Below, piece after piece: positions 27,061 to 37,584 of a stretch of DNA of 64,000 bases. The DNA comes from Nansenia antarctica (Eukaryota; Chordata; Actinopteri; Argentiniformes; Microstomatidae). Both the position numbers and the translations under genes were made by a program. The stretch spans positions 15,667,758 through 15,731,757 of the forward strand of contig OZ022339.1 in assembly GCA_963989245.1 (NCBI GenBank). Reading direction: 5' to 3'. The notes below the pieces were generated by a model. That model was given only the letters and a program-made list of their open reading frames with translations. It did no database searches and had not been told where the DNA came from. Every line of letters starts with the position of its first letter. Within the stretch, counting starts at the first letter, position 1.

Positions 27061-28314
27061 AGAGTGAATTAGGAGGTCAGGCAATAGGTTTGCCATGTAG
27101 CTTAAAAGTACAGGTAGCAATTCCATGTTTTATAGTGAAATAGTGTTAAGCACTCTTAACATGATGTTGATAACTGTAATACAGTAACTCTTGCTTTCGA
27201 ACCATAAAAGTTTCATTTCAAAAACAGTTTCATTTGCCATGGCTCTTAAATGACAGACTTGATGGCTCTACAGCCATTTGGGGAAGTAGCAGCCCTCTCC
27301 CTCCCCTTCTCCTCCTCCTCTTCTCCCATCCTCTCTCTTTTCATCTCTTCCTCTCTCTCAGTGGCACTCTTCTGTGCTCCTTGTCTGCGTCTGTAGAGCA
27401 CTCAGGGATCCATTGTCAGCTGGAGTTTCCTTGATGGGGTGTAATAATACTGTGCCTTTCTCACCCGCTAAGACGGCAGAATCCCCTCCCTCCGCCGGTA
27501 AGAGCCCCCCTGCGGGCTGCCCTATGTGTGCCTCTGTTTTGTGGCAGAGTTATAAGCCTGGCAGCTCCACCCCATGGCTGTCCAAACAAGGTTTCTCGAC
27601 AGGAGCCTAACATCAAAAAGAACAGCGCACACGGGCTGCAGGAAGGTGTAACGCTATGATGTTGCCTTTGGTTATTCATTTCTCTTTTCACAAATAATAA
27701 AAGGATACAAAAAAAGGTTCTGTTACTCTGTTACTTTCAGTCTAATACTTTCGTTTTTATTTTTATTGTTGGGATAGTCAGTCGCTTGCTACTGATAATT
27801 AGAGTGGTGTTGTTGTCGTGCGTTAGATGTGGCCTTGTATTCATACTTGGCGGGGTTGATGGGAGGGTAAGCACTCCAAGCTGATTTTTCAATTAAACTC
27901 ATTTAAGTGAGTTCAAGTGTAAATAGATGGAGTAGGAAACGGCGTATCATAGACTGCGGTTAGTATTACACCGGGCATGTCTGCCAGCTAATCTCATTTA
28001 ATCTCTCATTTAAATAAAGACTTTAAATCAACACAAATAAACATTAGCAAATGAGCCAGGGAATAACATGTGGCGAAGGGGATGAAACGCAATGTGAAAA
28101 GAATTAAAAAGCCCCTAAAAGGCTCAAAGAGCCTCCGCAGAGAAGAAGAGAGGCCCGCAGCAAAGGCGGTGGTGACAGCAGCAGTAGTAGTATATAAATA
28201 GAAACCCTCTGCACAAAACTCACAATTAATAAAAGATTCCTTGAGTGGGGTTTGAACTGTGGAGGATATGAACAGACACTTCAGGCAGGTCAGGAGGGGA
28301 TAAACTGTTCATCG
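27061..28314. other. Non-coding block; 27870-28220 has conserved-element texture
   Basis: 27870-28220 contains 'tttcaattaaactcatttaa', repeated 'ctcatttaaat/aatctc' words and 'caaataaacattagcaaatg' (forkhead-like TAAACA). No protein-like frame is seen. Confidence 0.3.
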
Positions 28315-28370
28315 CCCCCCCCCCCCCCCCCCCCCCCCTCCCCCCCCCCCCCCCCTCCCGTTCCCCCCCC
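28315..28370. repeat. Poly-C tract (C24, C16 and shorter runs)
   Basis: C24 at 28315-28338 and C16 at 28340-28355, then C8 after 'gtt'. It may form an i-motif, and the opposite strand a G-quadruplex; it is also error-prone in assemblies. Confidence 0.95.
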
Positions 28371-28594
28371 TTCACCTTCTCGTCGTCAGCCAAGCCCCAT
28401 GATCACAAGACCCTCATCTGAACTACAGACGACCTGGGGGCCGGCTGGGCCACAGATGCCATAATAAGAACCATTCAGTCCACTTTAATGATTGTGTGAC
28501 TATCGGGGCGGGCTGCTCTCAAACACTCTCTCACTCTCTGTCTCTGTTGCTCTCTTGCTGTTAGTCTCACTTTCTTGACATACTGTTTTTTTTC

Positions 28595-28697
28595 TTCTAT
28601 CTATCTCTCTCTCCTTCCCTCTCTCTCTCTCCCTTTCTCTCTCTCTTTCTCTCTGTCCCTCTCCTTCTCTATCTCTCTCTCTCTACCTCTCTCCCTT

Positions 28698-28729
<32 letters not shown>

Positions 28730-28832
28730 CCTTTCTCTCTCTCTCTTTCTCTCTCTCCCTCCCTCTCTCTCTCCCTCCCTATCTCTCTTTCCCTCCCTCT
28801 CTCTCTCCCTCCCACTCTCTCCGTCCCTGTGT
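28595..28832. repeat. CT-rich polypyrimidine tract, ~240 bp
   Basis: Imperfect CT/CCCT/CTTT repeats with rare purines. Confidence 0.93.
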
Positions 28833-29404
28833 ATCTGTCTGTCATAGCAGTAGATGATGTTGTGGGGGGGTGGCGAGGTGGTTTTATGAAGGCAGTGTTG
28901 TTTAGGGAGGTCTTGTGTCTGTGGAGGTTACGGCTGTCTTCTCGGTGGCCTGATGTCACACAGAGCCTGTGTTCATTTATTTACGGCCCTCCGCTGCTCG
29001 CCATGCCAATGTTCCCAGATTATCAAGACATAACCCGCCTCTGTCACCAACCATGACCTCACCGCCAAGCAATCCAACCAGCGCTGTACTCCATTATTCA
29101 AGGGTCGTCATTTTTTTTTTCTTCTGTATCGTAAACAACAAGCGACAAGAAAACCGTGCATAACCGGTTTTGAAAATGATCTTCGTTCTAACACATCGTT
29201 TACTGTGCAGTATATGGTTACAGTAAATCTTTTTTTGTAATATTGGTTCGCCACAGATGAAGATGAATCTTTATTCTTTTTTTTTAGTTCGAGTTGAGTC
29301 AGAGTTTATTTCATTCTCGCTCGCGGTCGACAGTCGTACATATCATACGGATTCATTATTAATAAGGTGGGTAGATTGCTAGCTGTGTAGTACGGAGGAC
29401 AAAG
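28833..29404. other. Unique non-coding sequence
   Basis: No recognised feature; T runs at about 29111 and 29278. Confidence 0.6.
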
Positions 29405-29602
29405 CATCTCATGTTGACAAAGTTAGCACTTTGCACCATCGCCTACAGTACATTAAAATTCAAAGCGAGTCACAACTAATCTATAGGACAGTGACTCTAC
29501 ACACATCTCATGTTGACAAAGTTAGCACTTTGCACCATTGCCTACAGTACATTAAAATTCAAAGCGAGTCACAACTATTCTATATGACAGTGACTCTTAC
29601 AC
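29405..29602. repeat. Tandem duplication, two 99-bp units
   Basis: Units begin 'catctcatgttgacaaag' at 29405 and 29504 and differ at only about four positions, so this is a recent duplication of otherwise single-copy sequence. Confidence 0.95.
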
Positions 29603-30554
29603 ACATAGCAGCCAAACACTGCCACAGTCCCTTATGAACAGAGGAGAGTTTCTACACTTGTCCTGGCATTACAACATCAGAGGGCACCTGCCTTAAACGG
29701 CCTCTGCTGGACGACCCTTTGATCTGGGTGACAGTTTGACTGCCTTGCTGGGAGTGGCTCCCATAATCCCTTTGCTTAACTCGTGCTTTTTGGCCCAGCT
29801 GGGCTTCTGTCCAGGCATAAAGCAGTTGGGCTAAGTCTTAATCAAACAGCAGGGTTGGTGGCTGCATGGGGACAGGGCCTTTGAGGGCTAGAGTGCGGAA
29901 GGGCATATTTAGAACAGGGGTGGATACACACACACAGAGGATTAGAGTGTTTTGCCTACTTGCAAATAGGAGCGGTTTAGGAGGAAGTCCACTGGCGTTA
30001 TGCGAGTCAAGCCAGTGGAATCAAGTAACAGAAAAATGCTGGTCTCTCCGTCTGCAGGCCCTGTAAACTCGTTGATGTTACAAAATGTTGCTTCTATCTG
30101 TATCTTGACCAACGTTTTTACCTCAAACAGTTGAGGCCAAGTACCAAATGCTAATGAAAAACACACGTTGATATGGCAGATTACACACAGACAGTACTGT
30201 GACGGTAATCACGGTATCTATAAGAAACCCGCACTACAGATTCTGACTGGCCCCAGACATCACCTGGCAACCTGAGCCCTCATGTCACTGCAAGAGGAAA
30301 GCATTCTTATGAGAGATGTCTTCATGTGAATCACGGGATTCCTGTTTCACACTAGAAGCCCCGTGCCTTCATTACTCATCAGTACCCAGACTGACAGCTG
30401 GAGGCATACCTTTGTTGATGTTAGTGTAACAGTGTAATCATTCAATTAGAATAAATCAGGACAGAATTTGAATTTTGTATTTTGTATTTTAAAGTTACAA
30501 TTTTCATATTGAATATAACATTTTGACGGGATAGTTTTTTTTTATTATGAAGTG
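29603..30554. other. Unique non-coding sequence
   Basis: No gene recognised. Confidence 0.6.
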
Positions 30555-30872
30555 TCACACAGGCCTGTGGACCTCCGTTTGGGACAGCTTCTTTTAGGCT
30601 TCTGCACATTAGATACTGTACATAAACTACCTCACTGTATAGAGCCCATAGCTGTATATACCTCTAAACTATACTGATGTTTACAATACTACCTCTGCAC
30701 ATAATGTGTATTACATAGTTACCTATCACTACATCTTGTTCTATTTATATCATGCCCTTAGATATTTATATCACTATTTGCACTTCTGGTTGGATGCTAA
30801 ACTGCATTTTGTTGTGTTGTACTTGTACTCTGCTATGACAATAACGTTGAATCTAATCTAATCTAAATAGTA
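30555..30872 (+). mobile_element. LINE 3' UTR fragment (L2-like tail)
   Basis: The end contains 'ttgcacttctggttggatgc', 'taaactgcattttgttg', 'acttgtactctgctatgaca' and closes with (ATCTA)n. The same motif, inverted, is at 60944-61045. It is a familiar teleost LINE tail. No ORF remains. The upstream boundary is approximate. Confidence 0.7.
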
Positions 30873-31479
30873 TGTCGTTCCAGAGACCAACATGGAGAAC
30901 CAGTTTTTCCCAGAGAGAGAATGACATCAGATGTTACATTTACACAACATTGCAGCTCACAGGATCCTCATTGACAGATGAGAAGTAAAGACAAACATTT
31001 CGAATGACTAACCTGTTTCTCTGTTTGTTCACTATCTCCCTCTTATGAGTTTATCTTTCACTATAAAATATACTTCTGGAAAAGATTTAGAGCCGCCAGG
31101 CCTGCCTTTACCAACAGATGAAAGCCGGAGGGGGGGGGGGGGGGGACGGTGCAGCTGCAGCAGTGCACTATGGGATATTGTTTAAATAGCGTAAAAAGGC
31201 CCAGCTCGTTTACCCAGTCGGGCTGGGAGGGGTGCACCGCTGCTGTAATCCTGGTGAATAGCAGGTGGCGCTGCTTTAATATCAGTGTAAAACCAAATTG
31301 CGCTTCCCCCGTTCTCAACCCGCTCTGGCTAATCTCTAAATGAGACGATGTGTGGCCCCGGTGGCAGGAAGATGATGGGCCCCCACAGTTCGTATTCAAA
31401 GTTGCCCCGAGAAGAGGGGATGATGGTAGCAGGCTGACTGGGGCTTTTTTTGGCAGGAGGAGAGGAGAGGAACCATGAG
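30873..31479. other. Non-coding sequence with G16 run
   Basis: A 16-base G run lies at 31130-31145; otherwise unique and stop-rich. Confidence 0.6.
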
Positions 31480-31491
31480 CCTCTCTCTTTC

Positions 31492-31527
<36 letters not shown>

Positions 31528-31544
31528 ATTCTCTCTGTCTGTCT

Positions 31545-31587
<43 letters not shown>

Positions 31588-31609
31588 CTCCCTCGCTCTC
31601 CTTCTCTCA
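31480..31609. repeat. (CT)n with (CTGT)n
   Basis: CT repeats with TTT/AT interruptions, then about nine CTGT units (31546-31578), then CTAT and CT. Confidence 0.95.
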
Positions 31610-31944
31610 GACAGGGCTGTCAGGGGAGAGGAAGAGGTAGAAGGAAAGGAGGAGGAAGTCTTTTTTTTCCTTTTTTTTTTCTCTTTCTTCCGAATTACCT
31701 GCTGGGTCCGAGCTTCTTTTATGCCCTTGTTGTGACAGGTAGGTTTATAAGGCTTGAAATTTGTACAAATCAGTTGTCATTCAGCTGCAGCTGTCAATGT
31801 GTCAAGCTGTCAGGGCCCGCTGTGAGGGAGATGCTGGAGGGAGTCGGCTGAGCGAGGGGGCAACCGCCCAGAAAAGAAAATGAGTTCAAACAGACCTGAA
31901 GAAGCTCTTCTCTTCTGCGGGGCCCTTCCTTGCCCCTGTGGAGA

Positions 31945-32150
31945 CGTCATCGATTTCTCTTGAAGTTGAGCAACAGCGTGCCCGAAATGACACGCCGCGC
32001 GGCGCCTAGCCCAGCCCAGCCCGAGCCGAGCCACGTGGAGACCATCCCTCAGTCTGGAGACGTCTCGCCGTCTCTCGACGGGGCTAAATGTAGGGACGTC
32101 TCCGAGGAAGCAGAATAGCAGTTTTAACGCGTCTCGAAATTATCGTTGGC
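31945..32150. other. Short CpG-rich patch
   Basis: CpG is frequent (cgtcatcg, cacgccgcgcggcgcc, cgtctcgccgtctctcg, aacgcgtctcg), unlike the CpG-poor surroundings. It is near the minimum length of a CpG island. No exon or TATA/initiator arrangement can be supported, so promoter status is open. Confidence 0.4.
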
Positions 32151-32237
32151 TGTTGTTGTGTGTTGTCTTTGTGTCTTACGATAGTCTGGATAATCGGTCT
32201 GAGGAGAATGCTGATATGTTTAAATGGTTATTGTTGG

Positions 32238-32238
<1 letters not shown>

Positions 32239-32275
<37 letters not shown>
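32239..32275. repeat. (TG)n microsatellite
   Basis: Pure TG repeat. Confidence 0.96.
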
Positions 32276-32276
<1 letters not shown>

Positions 32277-32487
32277 TTATGTGCTGGGGACCCAGTGTGG
32301 GTCTGATGTTGTAGTGGTGGGGGCCACTCTGTCAGGTGACCCCGGGGTGACTCACTGCCTCTCTGCTACAGGCCGGGCTTCAAGGGCAGGGAGGGGGAGA
32401 CAGGTGCTGAGACCCCTGTGTGGCATGTGGAAACAAAGACACCAGGCTGACAGAGAAGCTCTGTGATGCTGCAGTGTACACACCCAG

Positions 32488-32488
<1 letters not shown>

Positions 32489-32529
<41 letters not shown>

Positions 32530-32553
32530 AGGAGGCGGGTAGGGGGGGGGGGG
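32489..32553. repeat. (TG)n microsatellite plus G12 run
   Basis: Pure TG at 32489-32528 and 12 G at 32542-32553. Confidence 0.95.
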
Positions 32554-32728
32554 CTTTCACACAATACGTTCCAATTTCTCTGATGCAGATGTTGTTATGA
32601 TGATATTATCATGAGTGAGGTTGTCACATTTAGCCTACCAGGACCAAACTGTAGACGCCAAGTTGTCATTGCTAAAGGATGACATACTCAAGTGTGTTGG
32701 GTCTCGAGCCTTGTTTGGTATCTTAGAG

Positions 32729-32822
32729 AAGGAAGAGGGAGGGAGGGGGGGAAGGGAGGGAGGGAGGAAGGGAGGGAGGGAGGAAGGGAGGAAGGGAGGA
32801 AGGGAGGAAGGGAGGGAGGGAG
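32729..32822. repeat. (GGGA)n/(GGAA)n tract
   Basis: Alternating GGGAGG and GGAAGG tetramers, purine-only for about 90 bp. Confidence 0.95.
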
Positions 32823-33160
32823 ATAAGATATTTCTCTTGACATGTATGCAGAACTTCGCTCATCCCCTTTTGAGTCTATTGATATTCTATTGACATTGTT
32901 CTAATTTTTATATTTATATTTATATATTTATATTCCAATTGATCACCTGATGTCGTGCACAGAAGGACATCATCCGTTGTTTGGTCTGGCTAGATTTCAG
33001 GTATTTACTGTAGCTAGTGTATGCTGTTGTTCTAGTGGATTGGATTGTTATTGTTCAACAGTAACGTAGTGTGTTCCTACAGTATCATTGTACAACAACA
33101 AAAAGTTTCTATACTAGTTACTAACTCTTGGTTCAGTGTTTGTGTTCACACCCCTAAACT

Positions 33161-33481
33161 AGTGTTTGTTATGCATCACACCCAATCTGCCAAGTCGTGA
33201 GCTTAGAATTATAAGGTTCTATCTCCGTTTAGGGTAGTTCAGAGATATTGAGCGTCAAAGTTTTTACATTCCATTATGTTTTGTGAGATGGAAACTTTGT
33301 ATTTTATGAATTACTAACTCAAAAATTTAAACATTTTAAAAAATAACACCACATAGGCATTAATAAACACCTAATGGATCAGATTATGTAAAAAACTCAA
33401 TTTTGACCAAAAATGGAGATAGAACCTTATAATTCTAACGTCACGTAGTGTTTGTTATGAATCACACCCAATCTGCCAGGT
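33161..33481. mobile_element. MITE-like element B with perfect 24-bp TIRs inside a 35-bp direct repeat
   Basis: Perfect inverted repeats at 33203-33226 and 33415-33438 (inner sequence 'ttagaattataaggttc' then 'tatctcc') enclose an AT-rich ~190-bp non-coding interior. Near-identical 35-bp direct repeats (33161-33195 and 33447-33481, two mismatches, starting 'agtgtttgttatg') lie outside the termini. No ORF. The superfamily is unassigned. Confidence 0.75.
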
Positions 33482-33616
33482 GATAAACCAATGATGACTT
33501 AACAGCTACGGAGACCTCTGGTGTACCATCAGAGCCTGGGTTGCCATGCATGGAGGCTGAGTATGGGCGTGAGGGCAGTGTGATCTGAATTCAGTTTGAG
33601 AACTAGCTAATTGTGT

Positions 33617-33689
<73 letters not shown>

Positions 33690-34470
33690 TCTCTGTATGA
33701 GTGTGCGCGCGCGTGTGCGTGTGTATACACACATGCGCACACACAAATGTTTGTGTGCTCGTGAGCAGCCCCCCCGGTCCACAGAGAGAGGTTTGTGACG
33801 CGGTTGAGTTTGTCTTGTAAAAGCGCAGCTGTCCAAAACATGACAGCTACAGCGTTAGAGAGGCCATTAAGGGGTGTAGAACATTTCCTGGGAAATGGTT
33901 TGAAAAATGACAATGCTGGCTCCTGTGCAATATTAATTGCTACACACACTAATGGCAAATAAGTTAAATAAAGCTGCAGTTGTTCTTTGATGAAACAGTC
34001 GCTGTGGGCTCCAAACATTTATCTTGACATGTTGGATTGCAGTCTTGCTATTGCAGTGAAAGTAAAACATAATGTTTTGTGTGTGTGTGAGTGTGTGTGT
34101 TTGTATGTTTTTGTGTGAGTGTTTTCGGTGAATCTTCAAACTCAACAATGTGGTTTCTGTGAACCTTTTGTCCACTCTGACCCCAACATGGCTTTTCCTT
34201 GTTAAACATGACATGTTAGTACTTCGTAAAAACCTGGCTCTGGTTTGCAGATGCTTTTGTACTGAGCTCTCATTCAGGTGCAAATTGCTGTTAATTGTTG
34301 GGAATGTATGCAAACAGTTTGCCGATGATGGATAACTTCTGTGAAAGTAGTTACTTTTAAAAAGTGTTTTCTGTTCAGTAGAAATTATTGCGTTCTATTC
34401 TTTGATATTTAGAATGAAACATTACAGAAAGACACATTTATATGCCTAAATGAGCTCATTATATCAGTAT
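33482..34470. other. Unique non-coding sequence
   Basis: Apart from the CT microsatellite and a GT run near 34079-34102, nothing is recognised. Confidence 0.6.
33612..33694. repeat. (GT)n/(CT)n microsatellite
   Basis: Short GT run then about 65 bp of pure TC, with CCCT at the end. Confidence 0.96.
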
Positions 34471-34767
34471 GCTAGGAAGGTTCATCCGCCATAAACTGCG
34501 GAAGGTAAACATAACTGGAGACGGACTGGACTGGTAGTTAATTAACGGTTACATTTGTGGACTGTTTTGCCCATGGTTAACAAAGTTTGCCTGTGGACTG
34601 TTTCGCTGTTAAATATTTAGTAATTTATTTGTTTTTACCATTAGGGTAATTAGCAACTGCTTCGACTATCTGCTAGCAATTGTACCAATGCTGCTTGTGT
34701 CCAAAAATGACATGTGTCTCCAGTTATGTTTACCTTCTGCAGCTTATGATGTATGAACCTTCCTAGC
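34471..34767. mobile_element. MITE-like element C with ~52-bp TIRs
   Basis: Inverted repeats at 34471-34522 and 34716-34767 start 'gctaggaaggttcat' and share 'gaaggtaaacataactggag', with a few mismatches. The ~190-bp interior is AT-rich without an ORF. No clear target duplication. Non-autonomous DNA transposon by structure. Confidence 0.75.
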
Positions 34768-35520
34768 GTGTTGACATAATTAAATAATCTACATTATGTA
34801 TGGACTTTCAACGTGTATTGTCTTGAGTATCTAATGTAACAACATTTTAGTTTCGTTTACTAGTCTCAGAAGTCTGTGGTTGTTGCAGTCATACCTGTAC
34901 CAGAACAACAGATGTGTACCTTTTTGGCAACTGTTCATTTCACCCAACCACCAGACTCCAAGATAGCTGTAGAAAGAGCACCCTGATTACCATACTGCTT
35001 AACAGATCCAAAAATCTACATGGTGAGAGGCGAGGGTTTTAATGAGCTTTAGGTGCAAATAAATCACAATGCCTTTAGTTTGCTGTCTACTACACTGTTT
35101 TTATTTCCTTCTGCACATAAAAGCCCATTGAGAAGGAGGGGGGGAACAATTCAAAATGGCAGGAGTGTGTCAAACATTATAGCTTTTTCCCCCTTGTTTC
35201 TTAGCTTTTCTCTGTTTCGCTAAGCAGCATCTGCTGTTTAATAGGAAATTAATTAGCAGACCCCCTCCTAGTAAATAAGCCATGTTAACCCAAAAACCTG
35301 AACACACCAACTAATTAGAATCAAAAGGGCTGGGATCTGTAATGGGCCCTCTTCACTCAAAACCATCCCTTTAATTGGTCATAAATAAACCCTTGCTGTT
35401 TTTGTGTGGAGTTGTAAACAGCTGAATGCTTCAATTAAGCAGAAATACTAGCAGTGCTGTGTTAAAGGGAGGGTGGTGTGGCGCTGACATATGGATATGA
35501 TCTGTGTGCCCGCCCCCCCA

Positions 35521-35521
<1 letters not shown>
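34768..35521. other. Unique non-coding sequence
   Basis: 35180-35430 holds AT-rich words such as 'aggaaattaattagcagacc' and 'ctttaattggtcataaataa' that could belong to a conserved element. No gene seen. Confidence 0.4.

Positions 35522-35552
<31 letters not shown>
35522..35552. repeat. C31 homopolymer
   Basis: 31 consecutive C, the longest homopolymer in the window. Exact length is likely assembly-dependent. Confidence 0.95.
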
Positions 35553-35553
<1 letters not shown>

Positions 35554-35921
35554 CACTCAGTCCTCCATTTTTGTAGGGTGCGTGAGAAGGGGAGATAAAC
35601 ATTTCGCCAGTGTAATATTATAGTGACTCATAAATAAATGGTTACCCCTTCGGTACTAAAAGTTTTCATTAAAGAGGCCTGAGGTTCGTTATTGACACCG
35701 CGGGTTGCCTATGCAGGGAAACGTGGTAAAATTTATCAGTGCGCTTTTCCTCACCTAATAAATCATCTAAACAGGGAGAGCCATATGGCAGATAAGACCT
35801 TCGGAAACGTGGCTTCAGCATGCGAAGAGTCAAGTTGCCTGAAATCAGGAACGATCACAGACTGCTCCCCTCCCCCCCCCCCCCCTCCTCTCTACCTCTA
35901 CCTCTCTTCTCTCTCAGAATA

Positions 35922-36052
35922 TCTCCCAGTTATTTTACACGCCATTTTCTTGTTCACCTTATCACCTCTTTGTCACTTTTCTTTTTTTTTCTTTCCTTTT
36001 TTTGCCAAGAGAAAAGAGAGAAGCAATTCCTGTGTGTAAAATAACTGGGAGA
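35922..36052. repeat. 19-bp perfect inverted repeat with pyrimidine/purine loop
   Basis: 'tctcccagttattttacac' at 35922-35940 pairs exactly with 36034-36052 across a 93-bp spacer containing a T-rich run and a GAGAAAAGAGAG run. It may be a short foldback element or the scar of an inverted duplication. Confidence 0.7.
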
Positions 36053-36056
36053 AGAT

Positions 36057-36058
<2 letters not shown>

Positions 36059-36109
<51 letters not shown>
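36059..36109. repeat. (CT)n microsatellite
   Basis: Pure CT, followed by a C9 run at about 36119. Confidence 0.97.
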
Positions 36110-36111
<2 letters not shown>

Positions 36112-36869
36112 CCTCCTCCCCCCCCCCTTTCTCCCTCTACAGAGAGAGGGTCCTGGGAGGTGTACAGACTGATGGGAGAGGATGATATATGTAGCGTCTG
36201 TGTCCCAGCTCTCCTCTGGCCCTTTGTCATTAATCATAGCCATTAGCTTTTCTTACTGCAGCCTTGTCTGTGCAGGGCTATCAAAAGGCAGCCTTTCCTC
36301 TCATATCCCACACCCAGAGAAGCCTAATACTCCTGCCTCACTGTCACACAGGCTTTTTAAAAAATATATATACAGGAGACATCCATTGTAATGTAGAAAA
36401 TGGATATTAGCTTGCGAAACAGGTGATTTTTCACTTAGTGTTATGAAGAGGGAAATATGGGGGACATTATTGAGTGGCTTTAAGGGGAAATTGATCGTTG
36501 ATATTGATTTTTACTGATACTTTCCTGGGTGCATTTGTGGTCATTTTTCACCGGCTGTAAAGTAGCCTTTTGTCCATACTGGGTATTGAAATACCCATTG
36601 ACAAAACAACCCACTTCCTGTCTGGGTGGATCTGTACCCTGAACGAGACTGGACTGGATTGGACTGGCTTGAAGTAGGCTGGGCTGGGCTGGGCTAGACT
36701 GGACTGCCTCCATTGTGTGAGCTAATGAGAATAAACAGCTGGTCGCTGTGCTGTTGACCATCGTGTGTAATAGAGATATATGGCCACTGGCTCCCACTCC
36801 TCCAGACCCCAAACTGAGCCTGACAGTCATACTAAAGGCCCATCAGTCTAGTCCCACTCACTGCAAATG
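36110..36869. other. Unique non-coding sequence
   Basis: Includes a short degenerate GGACT/GGCTG repeat at about 36644-36710; otherwise nothing recognised. Confidence 0.6.
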
Positions 36870-36883
36870 CACGTACACGCACG

Positions 36884-36951
<68 letters not shown>

Positions 36952-36992
36952 ACACACACGTACACACACACATACAGACACACGCACGCACG

Positions 36993-37051
<59 letters not shown>

Positions 37052-37080
37052 ACACACACACACATACAGACACACGTACG

Positions 37081-37138
<58 letters not shown>
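36870..37138. repeat. Compound (AC)n microsatellite with internal duplication
   Basis: Two near-identical interrupted blocks ('cgtacacacacacatacaga' then 'cacacgcacgcacgc'), near 36959 and 37049, sit between long pure CA runs, so a ~90-bp segment has duplicated inside the array. Confidence 0.95.
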
Positions 37139-37139
<1 letters not shown>

Positions 37140-37230
37140 CTATCAGCTAACATATTAGGGGATGTTTTTTTCGCTCTAAATGTATAAACATTGTAGACCT
37201 ACAGTATTATGGAGAAAACATATATACAGT

Positions 37231-37584
37231 ATATGTGACCGCGTATGTAAAACCGGGAACAAGTCGGCAGCCGATTGAATGTTCAGACTTTTATTCTGTA
37301 TACCGTACATTCCAGCGTTGTTGAAAATCAATGACACACTCGCTAGTCAACTAACACAGCTTGTTTTGTGAGCCTGCTAACAATGTAAAGTAATGTTCTA
37401 GTTAACTAGGTAGTAGTGGGGATTACTCACTGAATCCATTGCATTGCAATGTTTTGGCTTGACTAGCCAGTGTGTCATTGATTTTCAACAACGTTGACAT
37501 TTATTGAAACATTTCAGAATAAAAGTCTGCACGTTTGGATTGGTTGGCGACTTGTTCCCGGTTTCACCAGCTGCTGTCACATAT
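37231..37584. mobile_element. Foldback/MITE family A, copy 3, with ~120-bp TIRs
   Basis: Long imperfect inverted repeats (37231-37350 and 37459-37584) start 'atatgtgac', share 'aaaccgggaacaagtcg' and 'gcagacttttattctg' with mismatches, and end at 'gctagtcaa'. The ~108-bp centre is 'cagcttgttttgtgagcctg' to 'gattactcactgaatccat', matching copies 1 and 2. It could fold as a long hairpin. No ORF; mobilised in trans if ever active. Confidence 0.85.

Noticed and set aside
29405..29602. CRISPR-like repeat
   Set aside because: Only two adjacent 99-bp copies without spacers, in a vertebrate genome context.
32340..32436. Small exon between 'gctacag' and 'gacag|gtgctg'
   Set aside because: About 36 bp of G-rich low-complexity sequence; such AG/GT pairs arise often by chance.
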